Below, piece after piece: positions 16,791 through 33,585 of a stretch of DNA of 64,000 bases (position 1 is its first letter; every line of letters begins with the position of its first letter). The stretch comes from an uncultured Prevotella sp. GTDB taxonomy: Bacteria; Bacteroidota; Bacteroidia; Bacteroidales; Bacteroidaceae. The position numbers were made by a program, and so were the translations under genes. The notes beneath the pieces are model-generated. The model was not told the DNA's origin and made no database searches. It saw only the letters and a program-made list of their open reading frames with translations. The stretch spans positions 16,322 to 80,321 of the forward strand of contig CALUEY010000009.1 of NCBI GenBank assembly GCA_944319915.1. The letters run 5' to 3'.

Positions 16791-16872
16791 CACCCGCTTA
16801 CCGTGGGCGCAGTGCCTGCGGGCGCAACGCAATGCATATAATTAACAAACATAAAATTAAAAACCAAAGCAA

Positions 16873-17064
16873 ATGATTATTGTACCTGTAAAAGAAGGCG
16901 AGAACATCGAGAAGGCCCTCAAGAAGTTTAAGAGAAAGTTTGAGAAGACAGGCGTCGTTAGGGAGCTTCGTGCGCGTCAGCAGTACGACAAGCCGTCTGT
17001 CATCAAGAGGCTTAAGATGGAACACGCCATTTACGTACAGAAGCTCAGGGCAGCCGAGGACTAA
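16873..17064 (+). CDS. rpsU: 30S ribosomal protein S21
   Basis: This small basic protein (63 residues) of the 30S subunit sits near the anti-Shine-Dalgarno end of 16S rRNA. The start MIIVPVKEGENIEKALKKFKRK and the basic KRKFEKTG and RARQQYDKP segments are typical of S21, and the length matches the Bacteroidetes form. It is the first gene of the conserved rpsU-xerC-hpf-tRNA-tuf neighbourhood, with its own promoter 80 bp upstream. Confidence 0.96.
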   Translation: MIIVPVKEGENIEKALKKFKRKFEKTGVVRELRARQQYDKPSVIKRLKMEHAIYVQKLRAAED

Positions 17065-17279
17065 GCCGCACCGGCGGGCGCAGGGCGAGAGCCGCTGCGC
17101 AGGGTGGCGTGCGGTATAGGGCTGTGCTGCTGCGCAGGGATGTGCGCTGGCAGGAAGCTTGCATGAGGGCGATCGCAGGCGGTTTGCCCATGGCGGGAAC
17201 AAAAAATCCCGGGAAAATTTGGTAGTTTGAATTAATTTCCGTAAATTCGTTGCCGAAACCGTAATGGTGCAGCGTTTTT

Positions 17280-18164
17280 ATGATGATAAGACAATTTTTG
17301 GACTACTTGCGCTACGAGCGCGGCTACTCCGCGCTTACGGTGCAAAGTTACGGCGAAGACCTGAAGGACTTCCAGTCGTATGTCGAAAATTTGGATAGTC
17401 ATCTCTCTTTGTTGTCGGTCGACTCCGACATTATCCGTGACTGGATGGAGAGCATGATGGATAGAGGGAACACTGCCACTTCAATCTGTAGACGGTTGAG
17501 TGCGGTACGTTCCTTTTATCGTTTTGCCTTGTCGCGAGGCCTTGTAGAGGCTGACCCTGCCCACATGGTGAAAGGCCCGAAGAAGGGGCGCCCGCTGCCG
17601 CAGTTTCTCCGCGAGGAGGAGATGGGGCAACTGCTCGACGGCGAGGGGATGTGGGGCGACGGCTTCAAGGACGTTAGGGCGCGCACCATCCTCGACGTGT
17701 TTTATGAGACCGGCATCCGCCTGTCGGAGCTTACCGGCCTTGACGACACAGCCGTGGACCTGGCTGGCAGGCAGCTAAAGGTGACGGGCAAGCGCAACAA
17801 GCAGCGCGTGGTGCCATTCGGCCCCGGGCTTGAGCAAACGCTGCGACATTATATATATGTGCGCGATGCCGCCATGGCACGCTCCTCGGCAGCCTTGTTC
17901 GTCACCGAGAAAGGGGTGCGGATGAATCCCGGCCAGGTGCGCTACGAGGTGAAGAAGCACCTGTCGCGCGTGTCGACGCTCAAGAAGCGCTCCCCGCACG
18001 TGCTCCGCCATACGTTCGCCACGGCCATGCTGAACCACGGCGCAGGCATAGAAAGCGTAAGGAAGCTGCTGGGCCACCGGAGCGTGGGTACGACGGAAAT
18101 CTATACCCACACCACGTTCGAGCAGCTGAAGCGAGTTTATAACAAGGCCCTTGACCGGGCATAA
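17280..18164 (+). CDS. xerC: Tyrosine recombinase XerC/XerD-type
   Basis: Site-specific recombinase that resolves chromosome dimers at dif. The 294 residues have the N-terminal SAM-like core-binding domain (about 1-95) and the catalytic domain with all active-site residues: R147 (GIRLSE), K171 (TGKRNK), H240 and R243 (HVLRHTF), H266 (LGHRS) and nucleophile Y275 (EIYTHT). Either of two adjacent ATGs could start it. The position between rpsU and hpf is conserved in Bacteroidetes, where this copy is usually annotated xerC. XerC and XerD cannot be separated with certainty from one sequence. Confidence 0.92.
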   Translation: MMIRQFLDYLRYERGYSALTVQSYGEDLKDFQSYVENLDSHLSLLSVDSDIIRDWMESMMDRGNTATSICRRLSAVRSFYRFALSRGLVEADPAHMVKGPKKGRPLPQFLREEEMGQLLDGEGMWGDGFKDVRARTILDVFYETGIRLSELTGLDDTAVDLAGRQLKVTGKRNKQRVVPFGPGLEQTLRHYIYVRDAAMARSSAALFVTEKGVRMNPGQVRYEVKKHLSRVSTLKKRSPHVLRHTFATAMLNHGAGIESVRKLLGHRSVGTTEIYTHTTFEQLKRVYNKALDRA

Positions 18165-18195
18165 TCTTTAACCTTTTAAAAAATAGGAGGTAACT

Positions 18196-18495
18196 ATGGA
18201 AGTTAAGATTCAGTCAATTCACTTTGACGCTACCGAGAAACTGCAGGCGTTCATAGAGAAGAAAGTCGCCAAGTTGGAGAAAACATACGAAGATATACAG
18301 AAAGTAGAGGTACAGCTGAAGGTGGTGAAGCCTGCCACCGCCAACAACAAGGAGGCAAGCCTTACGGTGACCGTTCCGGGAGGCACTCTTTTCGTTGAGA
18401 AGGTGTGCGACACTTTTGAGGAGTCAGTAGACCTCGGAGTGGACTCAATGAGGGTTCAACTACAGAAATACAAGGAAAAAACGAGGGATTATTAA
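18196..18495 (+). CDS. hpf: Ribosome hibernation-promoting factor, short form
   Basis: The 99-residue HPF/RaiA-family protein binds the decoding region of the 30S subunit and inactivates ribosomes in stationary phase. The beta-alpha-beta-beta-beta-alpha pattern and the segment ATEKLQAFIEKKVAKLEK are typical. It lacks the C-terminal dimerisation domain of long HPF, so it is the short form. AGGAGG eight bases before the ATG is a strong Shine-Dalgarno, unusual in this phylum where most genes here lack one. It is followed by the promoter of the tRNA cluster. Confidence 0.93.
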   Translation: MEVKIQSIHFDATEKLQAFIEKKVAKLEKTYEDIQKVEVQLKVVKPATANNKEASLTVTVPGGTLFVEKVCDTFEESVDLGVDSMRVQLQKYKEKTRDY

Positions 18496-18512
18496 AAAAA
18501 TCCCGAAAAAGT

Positions 18513-18543
18513 TTTGGCGGTTAAAAAATAATGCGTATCTTTG
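18513..18543 (+). promoter_or_regulatory. Promoter of the tRNA-tuf operon
   Basis: -33 TTTG (18513-18516) and -7 TATCTTTG (18536-18543) are separated by 19 bp, 52 bp before the first tRNA. Confidence 0.8.
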
Positions 18544-18595
18544 CAGCCGTTTTCAAGCAGGTTCTAAATCTTCACGATTGCGACTGCAAAGAAAC

Positions 18596-18669
18596 GCCTC
18601 TTTAGCTCAGTTGGCCAGAGCACGTGATTTGTAATCTCGGGGTCGTTGGTTCGAATCCGACAAGAGGCT
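18596..18669 (+). tRNA. tRNA-Thr (anticodon TGT)
   Basis: Acceptor arms GCCTCTT/AAGAGGC, a D-arm TAGCTCAGTTGG, anticodon loop TTTGTAA and T-arm GGTTCGAATCC are visible. It is 74 nt with no encoded CCA. The anticodon stem has one T-T mismatch. Confidence 0.93.
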
Positions 18670-18768
18670 CGGCCAAGACTTGTAAGGCAAGGACTTGGGC
18701 GGCCAATGGCAAGAGGGCAAGAGGGGAAGCTGGCAAGGGTGCTTGCGCAAGCTTGACAAAACAAACAA

Positions 18769-18851
18769 GGGTGGTTACCAGAGTGGCCAAATGGGGCAGA
18801 CTGTAAATCTGCTGTCTTTCGACTTCGGTGGTTCGAATCCATCACCACCCA
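18769..18851 (+). tRNA. tRNA-Tyr (anticodon GTA)
   Basis: Acceptor arms GGGTGGT/ACCACCC, anticodon GTA within GACTGTAAATC, a long variable arm (class II) and T-arm GGTTCGAATCC are visible. It is 83 nt. Confidence 0.94.
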
Positions 18852-18864
18852 CTCCATGGTTTTT

Positions 18865-18937
18865 GCGGAAATAGCTCAGTTGATAGAGCACTAGCCTTCC
18901 AAGCTGGGGGTCGCGGGTTTGAGCCCCGTTTTCCGCT
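18865..18937 (+). tRNA. tRNA-Gly (anticodon TCC)
   Basis: Acceptor arms GCGGAAA/TTTCCGC, anticodon loop CTTCCAA and T-arm segment GGGTTTGAGCCCC are visible. It is 73 nt. Confidence 0.93.
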
Positions 18938-18945
18938 CACAACTC

Positions 18946-19017
<72 letters not shown>

Positions 19018-19068
19018 CAACGACTAAATCAGAATTAATCATTAAAAGTAAAATAAACAAGAAACGCT

Positions 19069-20265
19069 ATGGCTAAAGAGACATTCGTCCGTACCAAACC
19101 GCACGTAAACATTGGTACAATTGGTCACGTTGACCACGGTAAGACCACTCTGACCGCTGCCATCACCAAGGTGCTTGCAGAGAAAGTTGCCGGCAACGCA
19201 GACAAGGTAAAGTCTTTCGATCAGATTGACAACGCCCCTGAGGAGAAGGAGCGTGGTATCACCATCAATACTTCTCACGTTGAGTACGAGACCGAGACAC
19301 GTCACTATGCTCACGTTGACTGCCCGGGCCACGCCGACTATGTAAAGAACATGGTTACCGGTGCCGCTCAGATGGATGGTGCAATCATCGTTGTGGCCGC
19401 TACCGATGGTCCTATGCCCCAGACCCGTGAGCACGTGCTGCTCGCCCGTCAGGTGAACGTACCTCGCCTCGTTGTGTTCTTGAACAAGTGCGATATGGTT
19501 GAGGACGAGGAAATGCTCGAGCTCGTAGAAATGGAAATGCGCGAACTGCTTGATCAGTACGACTATGATGGCGAGCACACTCCTATCATCCGCGGTTCTG
19601 CTCTTGGTGCACTTAACGGTGTTCCAAAGTGGGAGGAAAAGGTTCTCGAACTGATGAAGGCTGTTGACGAGTGGATTCCACTGCCTCCGCGTGACACCGA
19701 CAAGCCTTTCTTGATGCCTGTTGAGGACGTGTTCTCAATCACTGGCCGTGGCACTGTTGCAACTGGCCGTATCGAGACTGGCCGCGTTAAGGTTGGCGAC
19801 GAGGTTGAGCTGCTTGGCCTTGGTGAGGACAAGAAGTCGGTTGTTACCGGCGTTGAGATGTTCCGCAAGATTCTTGACGAGGGTGAAGCTGGCGACAACG
19901 TAGGTCTGCTGCTCCGCGGTATCGACAAGAAGGAAATCAAGCGCGGTATGGTGCTCTGCCATCCGGGTCAGATTAAGCCCTACAAGAAGTTCAAGGCTCA
20001 GATTTATGTGCTGAAGAAGGAAGAGGGTGGCCGACACACTCCGTTCGGCAACAAGTACCGTCCTCAGTTCTACCTCCGTACCATGGACTGCACGGGTGAA
20101 ATCACCCTGCCCGAGGGCGTTGAGATGGTAATGCCTGGCGACAACGTGACTATCACTGTTGAACTTATCTACGCCGTGGCCCTGAACGTAGGTCTGCGCT
20201 TCGCTATCCGCGAGGGTGGCCGCACGGTAGGTGCCGGACAGATTACCGAGATCATTGACGATTAA
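19069..20265 (+). CDS. tuf: Elongation factor Tu
   Basis: GTPase that delivers aminoacyl-tRNA to the ribosome. The 398 residues have the P-loop GHVDHGKT (19-26), the switch II motif [12 protein letters not shown] for guanine recognition and the two C-terminal beta-barrels ending in [12 protein letters not shown]. Codon use is markedly biased, as expected for a highly expressed gene. It lies in the tRNA-Thr/Tyr/Gly/Thr-tuf-tRNA-Trp-secE arrangement conserved in Bacteroidetes. Confidence 0.98.
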   Translation: MAKETFVRTKPHVNIGTIGHVDHGKTTLTAAITKVLAEKVAGNADKVKSFDQIDNAPEEKERGITINTSHVEYETETRHYAHVDCPGHADYVKNMVTGAAQMDGAIIVVAATDGPMPQTREHVLLARQVNVPRLVVFLNKCDMVEDEEMLELVEMEMRELLDQYDYDGEHTPIIRGSALGALNGVPKWEEKVLELMKAVDEWIPLPPRDTDKPFLMPVEDVFSITGRGTVATGRIETGRVKVGDEVELLGLGEDKKSVVTGVEMFRKILDEGEAGDNVGLLLRGIDKKEIKRGMVLCHPGQIKPYKKFKAQIYVLKKEEGGRHTPFGNKYRPQFYLRTMDCTGEITLPEGVEMVMPGDNVTITVELIYAVALNVGLRFAIREGGRTVGAGQITEIIDD

Positions 20266-20330
20266 TCACTTCGAATTAGCGATTACAGCTATATGGGGTT
20301 CCCGCTGGGCAACTGACGGGAACCTATTTT

Positions 20331-20403
20331 ACGGGATTAGCTCAGTTGGTAGAGCACTGGTCTCCAAAACCAGGTGTCGGGAGTTCGAGCCTCTCATCCC
20401 GTG
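20331..20403 (+). tRNA. tRNA-Trp (anticodon CCA)
   Basis: Acceptor arms ACGGGAT/ATCCCGT and anticodon stem-loop CTGGT-CTCCAAA-ACCAG are visible. It is 73 nt, between tuf and secE. Confidence 0.95.
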
Positions 20404-20421
20404 CAAAAAAGAAAAAACGTC

Positions 20422-20613
20422 ATGTTTAAGAGATTCATAAACTATTGTAAAGCATGCTACGACGAACTTGCGCATAAGACTACTTGGCCAAGCCGTTCAG
20501 AGCTTACACATAGCGCAGTGGTTGTTTTATCTGCTTCCCTAGTCATTGCGCTCATGGTGTGGGTCATGGATGTGGTTTTCAAGTTTGTCATGAGTTCTAT
20601 ATATCCAAATTAA
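20422..20613 (+). CDS. secE: Preprotein translocase subunit SecE
   Basis: The start at 20422 gives 63 residues; a longer in-frame start would lie inside the tRNA-Trp gene and is rejected. The conserved motif TWPSRSEL precedes the single transmembrane helix (about residues 28-50), the minimal SecE form. SecE clamps the SecY channel in the inner membrane. It is 19 bp after the tRNA-Trp gene and 24 bp before nusG. Confidence 0.95.
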   Translation: MFKRFINYCKACYDELAHKTTWPSRSELTHSAVVVLSASLVIALMVWVMDVVFKFVMSSIYPN

Positions 20614-20637
20614 TCATCTTATCTGATTTTATCCATC

Positions 20638-21183
20638 ATGTCTGAGACTGGAATGAAATGGTATGTCCTGCGTGCCGTCAGTGGGAAGGAGGCAAAGGTT
20701 AAGGAGTATCTTGAGGCAGCTATCAAGCACGACGCCACATTGTCGTCTCATGTGGGGCAGGTATTGCTCCCCACGGAGAAGTATGCAATGCTGCGCAACG
20801 GCAAGCGTGTCATCAAGGAGAAACTCTTCCTCCCCGGCTATGTGCTCGTTGAGGCTAACCTTCAGGGCGAGGTGGCTCACACCTTGCGCTTCATGCCTAA
20901 TGTCTTGGGCTTCCTTGGTGGTTTGGATAACCCGACTCCGTTGAGACAGGCTGACGTGAACCGCATCCTTGGAAATGCCGAGGAGACTGCCATCGAGAAT
21001 GTTGAGATGAACATTCCGTATAGCGTCGACGAGACAGTAAAAGTGACGGAAGGGCCTTTCAGTGGCTTCAGCGGCATCATCGAGGAGGTGAACGCCGAGA
21101 AGCGCAAACTGAAGGTCATGGTCAAGATCTTCGGGCGTAAAACCCCGCTGGAGCTTGGTTTTATGCAAGTCGAGAAAGAATAA
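20638..21183 (+). CDS. nusG: Transcription termination/antitermination factor NusG
   Basis: NusG binds the RNA polymerase clamp and couples it to the ribosome or to Rho. The 181-residue protein has the NGN domain (MKWYVLRAVSGKEAKVKEYL, LFLPGYVLVEA) and a C-terminal KOW domain (VKVTEGPFSGFSGIIEEVNAEKRKLKV). Length and order after secE are standard. Confidence 0.97.
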   Translation: MSETGMKWYVLRAVSGKEAKVKEYLEAAIKHDATLSSHVGQVLLPTEKYAMLRNGKRVIKEKLFLPGYVLVEANLQGEVAHTLRFMPNVLGFLGGLDNPTPLRQADVNRILGNAEETAIENVEMNIPYSVDETVKVTEGPFSGFSGIIEEVNAEKRKLKVMVKIFGRKTPLELGFMQVEKE

Positions 21184-21216
21184 GGCGTATATTGTTACGG
21201 TACGCTGAGTTCTTTA

Positions 21217-21250
21217 TAAGCGGGCATGGCGGGATGCTCCGCCGTGCTTA
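21217..21250 (+). promoter_or_regulatory. Hairpin in the rplK leader, possible ribosomal-protein autoregulatory site
   Basis: TAAGC/GCTTA outer arms and a GGCGG/CCGCC inner stem are separated by an asymmetric internal loop with GGGC on one side. It lies 28 bp before rplK. In other bacteria L1 represses the rplK-rplA mRNA through a leader structure at this place. Whether this hairpin is such a site was not tested. Confidence 0.3.
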
Positions 21251-21277
21251 CAACCAACCAATTAATCATCATTAGAA

Positions 21278-21718
21278 ATGGCTAAAGAAGTTGCTGGATT
21301 AATCAAATTGCAGATTAAAGGTGGCGCTGCGAATCCCTCACCTCCAGTGGGACCGGCTCTCGGTTCCAAGGGAATCAACATCATGGGATTCTGCAAGGAG
21401 TTCAACGCCAGGACCCAGGATAAGGCAGGCAAGATTCTCCCTGTCGTTATCACCTACTACACTGACAAGTCATTCAGTTTCATCATCAAGACTCCGCCAG
21501 CTGCCGTTCAACTCAAGGAGGCTGCCAAGGTTAAGTCTGGTTCTGCCCAGCCTAACCGCAAGAAGGTGGCCAGCGTGACGTGGGAGCAGGTTAGGGCCAT
21601 TGCTGAGGACAAGATGAACGACTTGAACTGCTTTACGGTAGAGGCTGCCATGAAGCTCGTGGCCGGAACGGCCCGCAGCATGGGCATCTCCGTTGAAGGG
21701 GACTTCCCTGGTAAATAA
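21278..21718 (+). CDS. rplK: 50S ribosomal protein L11
   Basis: L11 binds the GTPase-associated region of 23S rRNA. The 146 residues show the conserved start ([24 protein letters not shown]), the glycine-rich segment [15 protein letters not shown] and the C-terminal RNA-binding domain ending in [12 protein letters not shown]. It is followed 21 bp later by rplA. Confidence 0.97.
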   Translation: MAKEVAGLIKLQIKGGAANPSPPVGPALGSKGINIMGFCKEFNARTQDKAGKILPVVITYYTDKSFSFIIKTPPAAVQLKEAAKVKSGSAQPNRKKVASVTWEQVRAIAEDKMNDLNCFTVEAAMKLVAGTARSMGISVEGDFPGK

Positions 21719-21739
21719 CTTATAACTTCAATTAGGACA

Positions 21740-22432
21740 ATGAGTAAACTGACAAAAAATCAAAAGTTGGTCGCCGACAAGGTTGAAGCAGGGAAGGTGT
21801 ATTCTTTGAAAGAAGCCGCAGAGCTTGTAAAGGAAATTACCACCACCAAGTTTGATGCGTCGTTCGACATCGACATCCGCTTGGGCGTGGATCCCCGCAA
21901 GGCCAACCAGATGGTTCGTGGCGTCGTGACGCTGCCGAACGGTACTGGTAAGTCTGTGCGCGTGCTTTGCCTCTGCACTCCCGATGCTGAAGCCGCTGCC
22001 AAGGAAGCCGGAGCCGACTATGTTGGCCTCGATGAATATATCGAGAAGATAAAGGGCGGATGGACTGACGTTGACGTCATCATCACCATGCCGTCCTGCA
22101 TGGGCAAGATCGGCCCCCTGGGCCGTGTGCTCGGTCCGCGCGGCTTGATGCCTAACCCCAAGAGTGGCACTGTGACCATGGACGTGGCCAAGGCCGTGAA
22201 GGAGGTTAAGGCCGGTAAGATTGACTTCAAGGTCGACAAGGCTGGCATCGTTCACGCTTCCATCGGCAAGGTGTCTTTCCCCTCCGACAAGCTCTACGAG
22301 AACGCCAAGGAGTTCGTGCAGACCATAATCAAGCTGAAGCCTTCTGCTGCTAAGGGTACGTATATCAAGAGTATCTTTGTATCGAGCACTATGAGTAAGG
22401 GTATCAAGGTTGATCCTAAATCAGTTGAATAA
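21740..22432 (+). CDS. rplA: 50S ribosomal protein L1
   Basis: L1 forms the mobile stalk near the E site and usually represses its own operon. The 230 residues contain the characteristic [18 protein letters not shown] loop and the [24 protein letters not shown] segment. Its order between rplK and rplJ is standard. Confidence 0.97.
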   Translation: MSKLTKNQKLVADKVEAGKVYSLKEAAELVKEITTTKFDASFDIDIRLGVDPRKANQMVRGVVTLPNGTGKSVRVLCLCTPDAEAAAKEAGADYVGLDEYIEKIKGGWTDVDVIITMPSCMGKIGPLGRVLGPRGLMPNPKSGTVTMDVAKAVKEVKAGKIDFKVDKAGIVHASIGKVSFPSDKLYENAKEFVQTIIKLKPSAAKGTYIKSIFVSSTMSKGIKVDPKSVE

Positions 22433-22452
22433 CTCGTAAAAAGTTTAGTGAA

Positions 22453-22971
22453 ATGAAAAAGGAAGCAAAAGATACTATTATCGTAGAACTTGGTGAGAAA
22501 CTCAAGGCGTATCCGCATTTTTACCTCGTTGACACAGCAGGCCTGAACGCTGAGAAGACCAGCGAGCTGCGCCGCAAGTGCTTCAAGAGCGAGATAAAGA
22601 TGGTGGTGGTGAAGAACACGCTTCTCCACAAGGCTTTCGAGGCTTCTGACGTTGACTTTGAGCCGCTTTACGGCTGCCTTAAGGGCAACACTGCTGTGCT
22701 GTTCACCAATACGGCGAACCTTCCGGCAAAGCTGCTCAAGGAATATACCAAGGAGGGTGTGCCTTCGCTCAAGGGTGCTTACGCAGAGGAAAGCTGCTTC
22801 GTAGGTGCTGACAAGCTTGAGGAGCTGGCATCTCTCAAGAGCAAGAACGAGCTTATCGCCGAGGTTGTGGCCTTGCTGCAGTCTCCTGCAAAGAATGTCG
22901 TTTCGGCTCTGCAATCAGGCGCAAACACCATCCACGGTGTGCTGAAGACTTTAGGCGAGCGTCCTGAATAA
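22453..22971 (+). CDS. rplJ: 50S ribosomal protein L10
   Basis: L10 anchors L7/L12 dimers to the stalk base. The 172 residues have the conserved N-terminal fold (YPHFYLVDTAGLNAEKTSEL, VVVKNTLLHKAF) and a C-terminal helix for L7/L12 binding. It sits 20 bp after rplA and 50 bp before rplL. Confidence 0.96.
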   Translation: MKKEAKDTIIVELGEKLKAYPHFYLVDTAGLNAEKTSELRRKCFKSEIKMVVVKNTLLHKAFEASDVDFEPLYGCLKGNTAVLFTNTANLPAKLLKEYTKEGVPSLKGAYAEESCFVGADKLEELASLKSKNELIAEVVALLQSPAKNVVSALQSGANTIHGVLKTLGERPE

Positions 22972-23021
22972 CAAACAAAGTCGCCCAATTAACATTAAAA
23001 AACAATAAAATTTAGAATAAA

Positions 23022-23402
23022 ATGGCAGATATCAAAGCTATTGCTGAAGAGTTGGTAAATCTCACAGTAAAGGAAGTTAACGAGTTGGCAACTGTCCTGA
23101 AGGACGAGTATGGAATCGAGCCCGCCGCTGCAGCTGTTGCTGTTGCCGCTGGCCCCGTAGCAGGTGGTGCTGCTGAGGCAGCTGAGGAGAAGTCTTCCTT
23201 CGACGTAGTGCTGAAGGAAGTAGGTGCCGCCAAGCTGCAGGTTGTAAAGGCCGTTAAGGAGGCTTGCGGCCTTGGCCTGAAGGAGGCTAAGGACCTCGTG
23301 GACGGTGCTCCCTCTACCCTGAAGGAAGGTCTTTCCAAGGAAGAGGCCGAGAACCTGAAGAAGACCATCGAGGCAGCCGGCGCTGTTATCGAGCTTAAGT
23401 AA
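23022..23402 (+). CDS. rplL: 50S ribosomal protein L7/L12
   Basis: This is the multimeric stalk protein that recruits translation GTPases. The 126 residues comprise an N-terminal dimerisation domain, an alanine-rich hinge ([20 protein letters not shown]) and a C-terminal domain with the motif [19 protein letters not shown]. Confidence 0.97.
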   Translation: MADIKAIAEELVNLTVKEVNELATVLKDEYGIEPAAAAVAVAAGPVAGGAAEAAEEKSSFDVVLKEVGAAKLQVVKAVKEACGLGLKEAKDLVDGAPSTLKEGLSKEEAENLKKTIEAAGAVIELK

Positions 23403-23425
23403 TTTAGGTTACTACGATAATTTAT

Positions 23426-23458
23426 GGTTAAGAATCTCTAAGTAGGAGATTCTTAACC
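23426..23458 (+). terminator. Attenuator-like hairpin between rplL and rpoB
   Basis: A perfect 13-bp stem GGTTAAGAATCTC/GAGATTCTTAACC with a 7-nt loop is followed by TTTTGTGTCTT. The stem is AT-rich and rpoB starts 71 bp on with no obvious promoter. Partial termination that sets the ratio of L7/L12 to RNA polymerase, as known between these genes in E. coli, is a reasonable inference. Confidence 0.75.
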
Positions 23459-23528
23459 TTTTGTGTCTTATTCAAGACAAAACCTGACCAACAGGATGTG
23501 TCAGTCCATTCAAGTTTAATAATCATTT

Positions 23529-27341
<3,813 letters not shown>

Positions 27342-27381
27342 CAAAGTAACTCTTTGCATAACAACATATCAATAAGTAAAT

Positions 27382-31758
<4,377 letters not shown>

Positions 31759-31780
31759 ACATTTTTATGCAAGACTGACA

Positions 31781-31817
31781 AAAAGCTGCGTGGTGACGAT
31801 CCACGCGGCTTTTTTTT
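31781..31817 (+). terminator. Intrinsic terminator of the rpoBC operon
   Basis: AAAAGC-GCGTGG arms pair with CCACGC-GCTTTT around a 7-nt loop, followed by a run of T. Confidence 0.92.
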
Positions 31818-31896
31818 GTGTTAAAGAAGGGCAATAAAGAAAATGTTTTATTCAATATTCTTTTTGCTTGCTGAATTTTTTTTCCGTATCTTCGCC

Positions 31897-31962
31897 CAAA
31901 ATAAGCTGCGCTCGGGAAATTGTGATCAAGCTCACTTCCCACTCGCTTGCATTATTTTTGCG
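31897..31962 (+). repeat. Promoter-linked dispersed repeat, copy 1 (contains TATTTTTG -7 box)
   Basis: About 65 bp beginning AAAATAAGCTGCGCTCGGGA and ending in CTCGCTTGCATTATTTTTGC are nearly the same as 41986-42050. Both copies end in a TAnnTTTG box (here 31953-31960, 44 bp before the peptide gene), so the repeat carries or overlaps a promoter. The centre has inverted sequence around GTGATC-AA-GCTCAC. Confidence 0.8.
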
Positions 31963-32003
31963 AAAAGAGCTTGAAACTTTAAACAATCATAAATAGAAGG
32001 AGA

Positions 32004-32315
32004 ATGAAAAAAAGTAAGAGTATTTGTTGCGGCTATAGTAGCTGCGTGTGGTTTGATGGGTTATGTTGGATATGAAAAATATTCAAGAGTGTCCGAGAGA
32101 TTGGTTTGCTTCTTGCTAATGTGGAAGCACTGACGCAGGGTGAGTTCAAGACGACGTATAGTAGTATGCATCTTCCATGTTATGATGTAATAATGGTAAA
32201 CGGTGAGCTGACCACGATTGAAAACGGTAAGCATAGTGCTACTTGTTGGGAGAACCCTAATTCGTCTTCCACTACTTGTCATTCACATTCTTGTTCTTAT
32301 TGTAGTTCAGAATAA
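32004..32315 (+). pseudogene. NVEALA-family peptide gene with two compensating frameshifts
   Basis: An ATG at 32004 opens MKK and then runs into a stop. Shifting one base within the A7 tract (32007-32013) gives a normal signal-like segment (KKVRVFVAAIVAACGLMGYV). A second shift near 32100 returns to the first frame and gives LLLANVEALTQGE, the hallmark of the NVEALA family (PF14055), with a Cys-rich tail ending at 32315. An intact form would be about 104 residues. One extra A followed by one lost base explains both shifts. Possible causes are decay, phase variation in the A tract or base-calling error. NVEALA peptides are Bacteroidetes-specific and their function is unknown. A promoter-bearing repeat lies upstream and a propeller lipoprotein gene downstream. 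Confidence 0.8.
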
Positions 32316-32413
32316 GGCCGATGGATGTGGTCTTCTTTTTGTTTGGCAAATGGTTTCGGCGACCTTTTGCCAAGCAAATTTAAATATCAATATATTTCAT
32401 AAATTGTTTGTCA

Positions 32414-33423
32414 ATGAAATTACGTCAACTGTTTTTCCTCGTGTTGTTGCCATTGCTTTGTGGTTGTGCCGGTCAATCGGCCATTGCTGATATGGGCGAG
32501 CGTATCTCTATTCAGAGTGCGTCAGTGGATAGTGCTGTTGACAGTCGCACTTTCCTTGTTTCCATAGACTCGTTGTTGTTGATGCCCGATAGCGGAAGCT
32601 ATGTATCGTCAGTACAGGATGTTTGTGTTTCCGACTCAAACGTGATAGTGTTGGATGTGGCCAAGACCGTGTTTGTTTTTGCCCTTGGCGATGGCAGGCA
32701 GGTGGCCAAGCTTGAGAAAGTAGGCCGTGGCAGGGGTGAGTATATCGACCCCAAGGCTATATGTATCCGTGGTGACACTCTGTATGTATTAGATTTTCGA
32801 CAAAAAAGGTGCAGAAATATGATGCCTCCATGGCCGCTTTAGGCGAAGTCCGCTTGAAATTTCCTGCATTGGACTTTGCTGTCGTTCCGGGTGGATTCTT
32901 GTTTTATAACATGAATGCAGACGATAATCTTGGGCAGGTGGTTTATACAGATAATGACGGAAAGGTCATTGGCAGCTTCTTGCTGCGGTCCGAGCCTCTT
33001 GACATGATGCTCACAGACAAAGTGTTTGCAGACGACGGTTATGGCAATGTGTATTTCGTCGGGCCAAATACGAACACGATATATCAGTGGGATGACGGTG
33101 CGCTTGATCCCGCTTTTACGATAGGGTCGGGCGATGGCAGTGCAAGTGCTTCCTCTGCTGATGGCGGTTTGCGGTCGCGGCTTTCGTTTGTGTTCCATAA
33201 ATATGTCTTGACGCAGTTCTTGTCGGGGCGCTATCTGTTGAACAATATATTTGACAGGCAGGCCCGGTCGTCTCGGGCAGGCATGGTAAAGACCGGTACC
33301 CGCTTTCCTTTCATGCCGCAATGTCAAGGCAAGGACAAGCTGTTCTGTGTTTGCCATCCTTTTGACATTGGCACCAACCGCGAAAGTCGTGAACTGTTCT
33401 TGGTGACTTACTCATTGCGGTGA
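32414..33423 (+). pseudogene. Six-bladed beta-propeller lipoprotein gene, frameshifted at an A6 tract
   Basis: The ATG at 32414 begins a lipoprotein signal (MKLRQLFFLVLLPLLCGCAG, lipobox LLCGC). The frame breaks at 32802-32807, where one additional A would join LYVLDFRQKK to VQKYDASMAALGEV and continue to the stop at 33423, giving about 336 residues. Motifs such as VGRGRGEYIDPKAI and YVLDF are typical of the TolB-like or BF3164-type 6-bladed propeller lipoproteins of Bacteroidales, which from memory often sit beside NVEALA peptide genes. The rest of the downstream frame is intact and looks conserved, so the lesion is recent, programmed, or an assembly error. Confidence 0.78.
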
Positions 33424-33509
33424 CCGAGCCGCAGGAGGCATAACCCTTGTAAAAAATGTTTTGGATATAAAAGCCGCGCGGCCCGATGGGGTGCCGCGCA
33501 CTGCGAAAA

Positions 33510-33585
33510 GGGCCGTTTCGCCTTGCCAAACGGCCCGTTTTGGCCTCCCGAACGGCCCGTTTGGCAAGGCCAAACGGGCCTTTTT
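33510..33585 (+). repeat. Tandem GGCCGTTT hairpins, possibly a terminator
   Basis: Two hairpins share arm sequence: GGGCCGTTT/AAACGGCCC (33510-33536) and GGCCCGTTTGG/CCAAACGGGCC (33554-33580). The second is followed by TTTTT, so it could end the propeller transcript. Related sequence occurs at 47568-47650 and, more weakly, in the duplicated module near 5.4 and 6.1 kb. Confidence 0.75.

Noticed and set aside
20374-20421. Longer SecE start
   Set aside because: It would lie within the tRNA-Trp gene. The ATG at 20422 gives the normal 63-residue SecE.
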